A stretch of DNA of 48,133 bases, taken from assembly GCA_003162935.1 (NCBI GenBank), contig PLUW01000023.1, positions 13,588 to 61,720 of the forward strand, written 5' to 3'. Below the pieces are notes generated by a model. It had not been told where the DNA came from and made no database searches. It was given only the letters and a program-made list of their open reading frames with translations. Below, in pieces: positions 33,988 to 40,842 of this stretch; positions within the stretch are counted from its first letter, which is position 1; each line of letters opens with the position of its first letter. The position numbers and the translations under genes are program-made. The DNA comes from Acidobacteriaceae bacterium. GTDB taxonomy: Bacteria; Acidobacteriota; Terriglobia; Terriglobales; Acidobacteriaceae.

Positions 33988-35266
33988 TAAAACCCTGGCG
34001 GCCGGGTTCCGGGAACTGAGAGCCGGAAACCTTGAACTGGCTCGCCAGAAAGACAATCAAAATCAGCATCGCAGGCTCTACCGGATGCCGATACCGCGGC
34101 ACGGGGAAAGTGATGTAGTAAATCGATGGGAAAAACACGAGCAAAAACATGAACAGTTCCGCTCCCGGACGGCGCTGCCGCAGCGCGATCAGCAATCCCC
34201 AGAACGCGAACACAGCGACGCTCAGGGAAAGGAACATTTTCGCTTCCGCGACGCCGGCATATTTTTCCGCGTGCGGCGGGCCCGCCCAGTAGTAGACGCA
34301 GTGGGCGAAAGTCAAATAAGCAAAGCGCCCAGGATTGTCGCGAACAAACTGCAATGTCATCTCCAGTTTGCTGTGGACGTAGGCAATCTCCCCCATCTCC
34401 TTATACTTCCGCAACTCCAGTACGTTTTGCGAAGGATGCTTGAACGATTGCCAGGCTCCCATGGCGTCGGGCGTGTTGCCGAGATGAAACTCGACCCCAA
34501 AATTGCCGCGGATCGGAACGAATTTGTGGAACACCCGGTAATCGCGAATGCACCAGGGCGCAATCACGGCAAAAAACAAAACCGCTCCTGCCACGGCATT
34601 GCGAAAAAACGGCTTCCCCTGGCGGAACTGGCGGTAGCAAATCCAACAGCCGGCAAAAGGCAGGAACACGAGTTCCGCGGTATTGCACAACCCCGCAATC
34701 CCCCACAGCAGTCCATAGCCCGCCCATTTGAGCAGCGTGCTCGACTCCGCCAAATGCACCGTCGCCATGAAACACAGGGCGAACAGAAATGCCGATAGAG
34801 GAGTGTCCCAGGGATGCCGCATTCCCCAATACATGGTGTATGGGAATAACGCCCACACCCAAGCCGAGCGTGCGGCGATGCGCTCGCCGAACGTGTAGCG
34901 GGCAACGAAGTAAATCGGGACACAAGTCAGGGCCGAAACCGTGCAGTTGAAGACCAACACCCAGAAAATCGCGGTAGGAGTGTAGGTGCCGAAGGCGATA
35001 AAGAATCGGCTGAGCACGAACGGAAACAGGGGACCAAGCCAGGCCGTGGGCCCGGTCGCCGGTCCGAAGGGATTGCTAAACCCTTGGCCCGAGGCGATGG
35101 CCGCGGCGATGTGCGCCCCCTCGTCGAAATCGAGCTTCACGCGGTAGGAGTGCATCAGCACCATCCCGGAAACCCGGAGCAGCAGGCCAATCACGACGAT
35201 TTTAAGCAAAAGGCGACGCAGGCTGGCCGGGTTGGAAGCAGTGCTCACTTGAGAGAACTTGCGCAA
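33977..35266 (-). CDS. GT-C fold membrane glycosyltransferase (PMT/ArnT-like)
   Basis: 429-residue polytopic membrane protein. The first periplasmic loop carries the acidic motif DFDEGAHIAAA, the catalytic Asp-Glu region of GT-C enzymes that use polyprenyl-phosphate sugars, followed by about ten membrane segments (FPFVLSRFFIAFGTY, FWVLVFNCTVSALTCVPIYF, GYGLLWGIAGLCNTAELVFL, LFFAVIAPWCIRDY, YYITFPVPRYRHPVEPAMLI). Likely transfers a sugar to lipid, protein or polysaccharide at the outer face of the inner membrane. The last 20 residues are encoded by repeat-like DNA. No partner glycan gene is adjacent. Confidence 0.85.
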   Translation of the reverse strand: MRKFSQVSTASNPASLRRLLLKIVVIGLLLRVSGMVLMHSYRVKLDFDEGAHIAAAIASGQGFSNPFGPATGPTAWLGPLFPFVLSRFFIAFGTYTPTAIFWVLVFNCTVSALTCVPIYFVARYTFGERIAARSAWVWALFPYTMYWGMRHPWDTPLSAFLFALCFMATVHLAESSTLLKWAGYGLLWGIAGLCNTAELVFLPFAGCWICYRQFRQGKPFFRNAVAGAVLFFAVIAPWCIRDYRVFHKFVPIRGNFGVEFHLGNTPDAMGAWQSFKHPSQNVLELRKYKEMGEIAYVHSKLEMTLQFVRDNPGRFAYLTFAHCVYYWAGPPHAEKYAGVAEAKMFLSLSVAVFAFWGLLIALRQRRPGAELFMFLLVFFPSIYYITFPVPRYRHPVEPAMLILIVFLASQFKVSGSQFPEPGRQGFTQS

Positions 35267-35590
35267 TTGCGGTATCGCGGAGAATCGGGATTGCCGTTTG
35301 GCGGCGACAGCTAGTTATATCGAATCGGGGCGCAAGCAGCAAGGATGCAATACAGGCCGGGAAACCGGCTTATCTCGTGAACTCCGCACTCACGGTACAT
35401 GCCCGCCAGATACCTACCTTCGTTACCGTCCCTTCCCTAGACTGAATACAGCCCTGCAAGGCAGGAAAGACTCTCCCCGAGTCCCCCAAGTCATAGATCT
35501 TTTAATGAGTTCTCAGTTCTCAGTTCTCAGAAAAAACTTGCGCCAGCGTGCATGGGCTCTGCACTGGCAGCTGGCAGCTAGCAACTGATC
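35267..35590. other. Intergenic region with short repeats
   Basis: 324 bp between the glycosyltransferase start and the ubiX stop, both minus strand. It would contain the glycosyltransferase promoter. Repeat words are TTCTCAG three times in a row (about 35512-35531) and CTGGCAGCTGGCAGCTAG (about 35564). No gene seen. Confidence 0.55.
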
Positions 35591-36193
35591 TCAGCCCTTC
35601 CAACGGTACGCATCCGCTTGGGCCAGTCCTATATGTGCCAACACGCGGTTGGCGAACTCCTGCGCCATGGCATCGGCGCTCGACGGATGGTTATAGAACG
35701 TCGGGATCAGCGGGAAGATCGTTGCCCCCGCGTCGGCCGCGAGCGACATGTTGCGAAGGTGGATTTTGTTCAGCGGCGTCTCGCGAACGCAGAGCACCAG
35801 CGGGCGGCGCTCCTTGAGGGCGACGTCGGCGGCACGTTCGATCAGGTGCGAGGCCGTGCCGTTGGCAATGCGGCCGAGCGTACCGACGCTGCATGGGATA
35901 ACGACCATCGCGTCGGAAGGATACGACCCGCTGGCCACATTGGCACCGATATCCGCGTTCGATTGCTGCTGAATCTTTGCCGAAGCCGCGCCGATGATTT
36001 GACGTAGCAGATCCGAGCGGCCTTCGATTCCGAGTTCTTCGACCATAACGCGCAGGCCGCTGTCGGAAGCGATGAAGTTCACCGTCTTGACGCGCGCGTC
36101 GCGTTCCACGGTGAGGAGAAAGTGCTTCAGAAATAGCGAGCCGCTGGCGCCGGTCGTGGCAACAGTCAGGTTTTCCGGCGCAAGCAGGGGCAA
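35591..36193 (-). CDS. ubiX: UbiX-like flavin prenyltransferase
   Basis: 200-residue flavoprotein that prenylates FMN to make the prenyl-FMN cofactor of UbiD decarboxylases. Motifs are TVATTGASGSLFLKHFLL at the N terminus, VVIPCSVGTLGRIANGTASH, ERRPLVLCVRETPLNKIHLR and IFPLIPTFYNHPSSADAMAQ. The frame is open 85 codons upstream over repeat-rich DNA, so I place the start at TTG 36193, seven bases after GGAG and just before the flavin-binding strand. No ubiD gene is in the window. Divergent from the ChaN-domain gene, 169 bp apart. Confidence 0.87.
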   Translation of the reverse strand: MPLLAPENLTVATTGASGSLFLKHFLLTVERDARVKTVNFIASDSGLRVMVEELGIEGRSDLLRQIIGAASAKIQQQSNADIGANVASGSYPSDAMVVIPCSVGTLGRIANGTASHLIERAADVALKERRPLVLCVRETPLNKIHLRNMSLAADAGATIFPLIPTFYNHPSSADAMAQEFANRVLAHIGLAQADAYRWKG

Positions 36194-36324
36194 AATGAGC
36201 GCTCCACGAGGCTTGGTTCCGTGCACGGCCTCGAAAAACTGAGGATAGGGACGGACGAAAGGCAAGTCAAGGCGGGGAACCCCGCCGATTTGTAATCCGC
36301 CATTCAGCGAATGCGAATGGCGAA

Positions 36325-36356
36325 CGACTAACGAACAGCGACTAACGACCAACGAC
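36325..36356. repeat. Short direct repeats (CGACTAACGA words)
   Basis: CGACTAACGA at 36325-36334 and 36339-36348, followed by a degenerate third copy, directly upstream of the ChaN-domain gene. Same style as the other interspersed words. Confidence 0.6.
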
Positions 36357-36362
36357 GCACTT

Positions 36363-38063
36363 ATGGCAACTACCGGCATCCTACGATCGCGGCGCAGTGC
36401 CGCCCAGCTCCACGCCATTGCCAGCGTCGAGCGCGAGATTCGCGCCATTGACCCCGCGACGGGGCGTAAGTATCTGCGCGACTTTCGCGAAGCCTACTGC
36501 TCTTACGAAAAGGTCATTGCCGCCAGCGACGTCCGCCACGAAGTCGCCAAAGCCGGAATCGTTCTGGTGGGCGACTACCATGCCTTGCCCAATTCGCAGC
36601 GCTACTTGACCTCGCTGCTTTGCGAGCTCCGCCGCCATCATCGCCCGGTAGTGCTCGGAGTCGAAACCATCTTCTCCCGCGACCAGCACATTCTCGACGA
36701 ATGGTTCCGCGGTGAAATTGACGAGGCGGAACTGCGGCAGCGCATCCGCTTCGAACTCGACTGGGGATACGATTGGACTCCTTTTTACGAACTGCTCGTC
36801 GCCGCGCGGGACCACGGCACGTCCATCTATGGTCTCGATTGCATGCCGCGCGAAGATCTGCGCAAGATCGGAGCGCGCGACCGGCACGCCGCCGGCAAAA
36901 TCGCCGAACTCCGCCATCGCCATGCCCACGCGCTCATCCTTGTACTGTTCGGCGAGTCGCACCTGGCGCCGCAGCACCTGCCAGCCCTGCTCCAGCAGAA
37001 GCTCCCGGCGGAACCCCTGCTCACAGTCCTGCAAAACGTCGACGCTCTTTACTGGCGCGCTGCCGGAGAAGCTCACGATCACGTCGAGGCTGTCCAAGTC
37101 CGCAAAGACGCCCGCGACAACGTTCTTTGCGTGTTTAACGCAACCCCGCTAGAGAAATACGAAAACTACCGGCTCTGCCTTGATCGCTGGGGACGCAACG
37201 ACCACAGTGCGCCCGATCTCGGCCCCACCCTCTACAATCTGATCGACGGCCTGGTGCGCTTTCTTGGCATCAATCAATATTCCCCGCACAACACCACGCA
37301 GCCCAGGCTCCTGGTCGACCTGATGCCGGAAGTCTATTCGCGAAGCTCCGATGCGCTGCTGCGCCGCTTGCTCTCGCGCAAAGGATTCACCACCGAGCAG
37401 CGCCGGTCTCTTCTGCGCCGGGTCAGCGACCGCGGCAGCGTCTACCTTGCGCCCATCAACGCCGTATATGTGCGTCAGTTTGGCATGACCTCCGCCGCCG
37501 AGGACGCCACTCGCTTCCTGCATCAAGCCTGCCGCGGGTTGCCGAACCTAATAAACGGCAAGGCTGCAACTCGGCGCAGTGCACCGAATGGCGCGCCAGT
37601 TGCCGCGTTGCTCGATCAAGACGGCGCCTTTTACGCGGCCGTCTTCGAACACGCGCTCGCCTTTTTCGGATCGCGGATCTTATACCCCGCCCGTCGCGCT
37701 CTGCGCGATGCCGACATCGCCGATTTGTTCGACGTGACTCGGGAAGACCTTGAACACCAGACGTCGCTTCCCTTCGCCGACGCCGTCGAGGTTCTCGACT
37801 TTCTGACCCTCCACCGCGCCAACGATCCCCGCGCCGCCGAGTCGCTCACGTCCGCCCCCGACTTCACCGGACACAAGTACGAATATGCCGCCGAGCAACT
37901 CGGATATCTCGCTGGCAACGATCTCTACGACGCATACCTGGAAGGCCGCATGACCACCGCCGCCTTGCGCAAACTCTTCTTGACCCACATCGAACAGCCC
38001 CGCGTCGCGCCCGCAGCCTATGTGCAGTTAAGAACGCGCCTGCGCACCGGACAGCGGGAATAA
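36363..38063 (+). CDS. ChaN-domain (heme-binding family) protein with C-terminal extension
   Basis: 566 residues, no signal peptide. Residues about 55-260 resemble the ChaN/DUF399 family, known from a Campylobacter heme-binding lipoprotein: IVLVGDYHALPNSQRYLTSL, VVLGVETIFSRDQHILDEWF, WTPFYELLVAARDHGTSIYG and ALILVLFGESHLAPQHLPAL. The two His-containing motifs are in place. Residues 290-566 (LCLDRWGRNDHSAPDLGPTL onward) are a second, unrecognised domain, and the lipoprotein signal of ChaN is absent, so it should be cytoplasmic. Followed by the Rieske oxygenase gene on the same strand. Confidence 0.75.
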   Translation: MATTGILRSRRSAAQLHAIASVEREIRAIDPATGRKYLRDFREAYCSYEKVIAASDVRHEVAKAGIVLVGDYHALPNSQRYLTSLLCELRRHHRPVVLGVETIFSRDQHILDEWFRGEIDEAELRQRIRFELDWGYDWTPFYELLVAARDHGTSIYGLDCMPREDLRKIGARDRHAAGKIAELRHRHAHALILVLFGESHLAPQHLPALLQQKLPAEPLLTVLQNVDALYWRAAGEAHDHVEAVQVRKDARDNVLCVFNATPLEKYENYRLCLDRWGRNDHSAPDLGPTLYNLIDGLVRFLGINQYSPHNTTQPRLLVDLMPEVYSRSSDALLRRLLSRKGFTTEQRRSLLRRVSDRGSVYLAPINAVYVRQFGMTSAAEDATRFLHQACRGLPNLINGKAATRRSAPNGAPVAALLDQDGAFYAAVFEHALAFFGSRILYPARRALRDADIADLFDVTREDLEHQTSLPFADAVEVLDFLTLHRANDPRAAESLTSAPDFTGHKYEYAAEQLGYLAGNDLYDAYLEGRMTTAALRKLFLTHIEQPRVAPAAYVQLRTRLRTGQRE

Positions 38064-38096
38064 ATTCTCGGCCTCTGCTGCGAATCGTCTTGGTCT

Positions 38097-38127
38097 TCCC
38101 CGTGTTCCTCCGTGTCCTCTGTGGTTC
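38097..38127 (+). repeat. Interspersed word repeat (CCGTGTCCTCTGTGG family)
   Basis: CCTCCGTGTCCTCTGTGGTT-type word between the ChaN-domain and Rieske genes. Variants at 31471-31500, 40786-40818 and, in coding DNA, 47706-47737. Confidence 0.7.
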
Positions 38128-38171
38128 AAGGTTTTGATTTTGCGTCAGCTGCGGTATCCTCACTTGTTCCC

Positions 38172-39332
38172 ATGCCCGACGACTTTCCACTCCAGTCCCA
38201 GACCGCGGCCCCCGGCGGGCCCGACTTTGGCCCGCTGGGGTGGCAAACACCCGACTCGCTCATGCTCTTCGGTTTCTGGTACCGCGCGCTCCCGGCAAGT
38301 CAAGTCCATCGAGCGCAGCTTGCGAAGGCGACGTTGCTCGAACAGCCGCTGGTCATCGGACGCGATAGCCACGGCCAAGCCTTCGCTCTGCGCGACGCCT
38401 GCCCCCATCGCGGCATGCCGCTTTCCCGCGGACCCTTCGACGGCGAACAAATCGAATGCTCCTACCATGGCTGGAGATTCGACGCTCACTCCGGCCAGTG
38501 CAAGCTGATCCCGTCGCTCGTCCCCGAGCAAAACCTGAAGATCGAGCGCATCTACGCCGGCAGCTATCCCTGCGAAGAGCGCGACGATTTCATCTGGGTC
38601 TTCATCCCCGATCCCAGCCCATCCGGCGCTGGATTTTCAAAACCCGTGCTGGCGCCAACTCCCGCGCCCGAGATTCCGAAATTCACCGAGCATTACAAGC
38701 TCGCCTATCTCACCGCCAACCTGCCCTGTTCGGTCGACCACGGCATCATCGGATTGATGGATCCGGCGCACGGCCCCTTCGTTCATCAGGCGTGGTGGTG
38801 GCGCACGCAGAAATCAATCCACGAGAAACACAAGAACTTCGAACCCATCCCCTACGGATTCCGCATGAGCGCGCATACCCCCAGCTCCAACAGCGCGCCC
38901 TACAAGCTTCTGCGCCTCTACGCCGACGCCGATTCGATCACCACGACCATCGATTTCGTCCTGCCCAACCTGCGTTCGGAAGTCATTCGCGCCGGCAAAT
39001 ACTGGTTTTCCAGCCTGACCACCGTCACGCCAATCACGCGCAACCAGTGCCGCATCGACGTAGTCGCCGCCTGGAATCTCTTCCGCTGGATTCCCTTCGG
39101 CCCCGAGTTGCTGAAATTCGTCTTCGCAAAATTTGTCGAGCAGGATCGGCGCACCATGGAACTTCAGTCCGAGGGCCTGAGGCACAACCCCCACCTCATG
39201 CTGATCGACGACGCCGACCGTCCCGCCAAGTGGTACTTCGGCCTGAAGACCGCAATGCTCGAGATGAAGAAAAATGGCGGAGAGTTTAGGCATCCACTGG
39301 CCGGACCAGTGACATTGAAGTGGAGAAGTTGA
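38172..39332 (+). CDS. Rieske non-heme iron oxygenase, alpha-subunit type
   Basis: 386 residues. The Rieske [2Fe-2S] site is visible as CPHRG, 16 residues, CSYHGW. The catalytic mononuclear iron site is likely in VDHGIIGLMDPAHGPFVH, with both His ligands and a bridging Asp, a pattern close to vanillate demethylase and pheophorbide a oxygenase-like enzymes. The substrate is unknown; no reductase or ferredoxin gene is adjacent. The ATG at 38172 begins the homologous part; the frame is open 20 codons upstream over repeat DNA. A hydrophobic C-terminal anchor is not evident. Confidence 0.9.
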   Translation: MPDDFPLQSQTAAPGGPDFGPLGWQTPDSLMLFGFWYRALPASQVHRAQLAKATLLEQPLVIGRDSHGQAFALRDACPHRGMPLSRGPFDGEQIECSYHGWRFDAHSGQCKLIPSLVPEQNLKIERIYAGSYPCEERDDFIWVFIPDPSPSGAGFSKPVLAPTPAPEIPKFTEHYKLAYLTANLPCSVDHGIIGLMDPAHGPFVHQAWWWRTQKSIHEKHKNFEPIPYGFRMSAHTPSSNSAPYKLLRLYADADSITTTIDFVLPNLRSEVIRAGKYWFSSLTTVTPITRNQCRIDVVAAWNLFRWIPFGPELLKFVFAKFVEQDRRTMELQSEGLRHNPHLMLIDDADRPAKWYFGLKTAMLEMKKNGGEFRHPLAGPVTLKWRS

Positions 39333-39340
39333 AAAAGCGC

Positions 39341-39433
39341 GTGTCAGGTCTCAGGTGTTAGGTCTCAGGAAAGGCCATAGCAATCGACAGAATGGGCGAA
39401 TCACGGCGAAGAGATTTTCCTGAGACCTGACAC
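39341..39433. repeat. Interspersed repeat with 15-bp perfect inverted arms
   Basis: GTGTCAGGTCTCAGG (39341-39355) and CCTGAGACCTGACAC (39419-39433) are exact complements; an inner pair GGTCTCAGGAAA/TTTCCTGAGACC extends the fold. Lies between the convergent Rieske and STAS-like genes. Confidence 0.9.
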
Positions 39434-39447
39434 CTTGGACCTGACAC

Positions 39448-39810
39448 CTACTCTCCCACCAGCCAGTCCATCGCCTCTTCCCGCGTCTTGAAGGTCGTAA
39501 TCTCGCGCTGGGAAAAGTTGTGGAAGTTTTCCATGAAGGCATGCGGAATGCCCTCCGCGCCTACCCATGCCGTCTTCTTCACGAAAGGCCGGTCGAGCGT
39601 CAGCACTTCTTTGATCTTGGTGGCCACGGCGTGATCCACAGTAGCGCCGGTGAAGTCGGCCAGCGTCACTACCGACTCGTGCGCGTGCCGCGCCACCGTG
39701 ACTCGCACATACTCGAGCAGAAGCTGCATCTCGTGGGTGCTGGAATGCGAAAAATCCAGCAGCAGAATCCGCTTGCCCTGGTGCTCGACGAATTTTATCC
39801 GGTCATCCAT
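39448..39810 (-). CDS. STAS/SpoIIAA-like small protein
   Basis: 120 residues with alternating strands and helices like the SpoIIAA/STAS-like fold (DDRIKFVEHQGKRILLLDFS, SVVTLADFTGATVDHAVATK, KKTAWVGAEGIPHAFMENF). These are often small regulatory or lipid-associated proteins in soil bacteria. GGGAG four bases before the ATG sets the start. It follows the lipase gene by 23 bp, so the two form an operon. Confidence 0.72.
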   Translation of the reverse strand: MDDRIKFVEHQGKRILLLDFSHSSTHEMQLLLEYVRVTVARHAHESVVTLADFTGATVDHAVATKIKEVLTLDRPFVKKTAWVGAEGIPHAFMENFHNFSQREITTFKTREEAMDWLVGE

Positions 39811-39833
39811 AGCGCTCCCAGCAACAACAGACT

Positions 39834-40736
39834 CTACGCCCTGCAACCCGCATCCACCGGCAGGCTCGCGTCCAGCCAGTGTAAATAGGTTTCCATCGAA
39901 TGCCAACACACCGGGTTCATCTTCGCCATCCCCTCGGACGAAAACTCATAGGCCGTATTCACATGCTCATAGTCGAGGATACCCGGAATGCGAAGCGGGA
40001 GCTTGGGCACCAGATCCCAGGAGTTGACGATGCGCCACGACGCGATGGGCAGCAAATTGAAAATTCGCACAAATTCCGTGTTGCCAACGCGGGGCGAGGC
40101 AAACTTGCACGACGTCGTGATGTCGAACTTCTTCTTCTCCTCGTTCTCCATCACGAAGAGCGTGGTCAGCGCTGCTCCCAGACTGTGCCCGGTCACAATG
40201 TAAGGACGCTCGGGCCGCCCCTTTGCCCGGTTGACCACCGTTTCTTTCGTGCTGACTCGCTCCAGTCGCTTGTGCAACTCCTCCAGTTGGTCGCCGAACG
40301 ATCCCTGCAACTCCGGCAGCGGCCCGGCTTCCAGCAAACGCCCCGCAGTCCGCGGATGCTGCTCGATCTTCAACGTGCTGTAGATCTTGTCGAAGCCGTG
40401 CGCCACCCGGCCCGCGTCCGGAACCTGCGCGAACGGGACCATGTAAGCCGAAGCGTCGTCCCACCATTCCACCAATCCTTCGGTGCCGCGAATGGCCACC
40501 GCGAAATCTGCTTGCGTATTCTTGTTGCGCGCGATCAGCCCATAGAACCGCGGCTCCGTGCGGCCGGGGATGAAGTCGGACATGTGAATCCAGGCCACGA
40601 ACTCATAAGGATCGGGGAGATCGCCCGGTTGAGGCTCGGGCCGAAGACTGGAAGGATCGCGCGTGAACATCGCATACGCGCCCTGCACCAGCCGGCCATA
40701 AAGAACCGCTTCGCCGTTCACCAGGGGTCGGCCCAT
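39834..40736 (-). CDS. Class 3 lipase-family alpha/beta hydrolase
   Basis: 300 residues. The nucleophile elbow is TGHSLGAALTTLF, with the catalytic Asp probably in NSWDLVPKLPLR and the His in VCWHSMETYLHW, as in fungal-type class 3 lipases. FAVAIRGTEGLVEWWDD is the conserved strand and oxyanion region. No signal peptide is seen, so the enzyme is probably intracellular or exported by an unusual route. AGGAGG six bases before the ATG at 40736 sets the start clearly. Operon with the STAS-like gene. Confidence 0.9.
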   Translation of the reverse strand: MGRPLVNGEAVLYGRLVQGAYAMFTRDPSSLRPEPQPGDLPDPYEFVAWIHMSDFIPGRTEPRFYGLIARNKNTQADFAVAIRGTEGLVEWWDDASAYMVPFAQVPDAGRVAHGFDKIYSTLKIEQHPRTAGRLLEAGPLPELQGSFGDQLEELHKRLERVSTKETVVNRAKGRPERPYIVTGHSLGAALTTLFVMENEEKKKFDITTSCKFASPRVGNTEFVRIFNLLPIASWRIVNSWDLVPKLPLRIPGILDYEHVNTAYEFSSEGMAKMNPVCWHSMETYLHWLDASLPVDAGCRA

Positions 40737-40785
40737 GAAGCACCTCCTAGGAAGGAATTGTGAATTGGATTGCCGGGTCTCGTTG

Positions 40786-40818
40786 CCTCTGTGATCCCCC
40801 GCGTCCTCCGTGGTTAAC
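40786..40818. repeat. Interspersed word repeat (CCTCTGTG...CGTCCTCCGTGG)
   Basis: Member of the CCGTGTCCTCTGTGG word family, in the gap between alaS and the lipase gene. Confidence 0.65.
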
Positions 40819-40842
40819 GCCTTTTTCCGCTCGCGGAGAACC

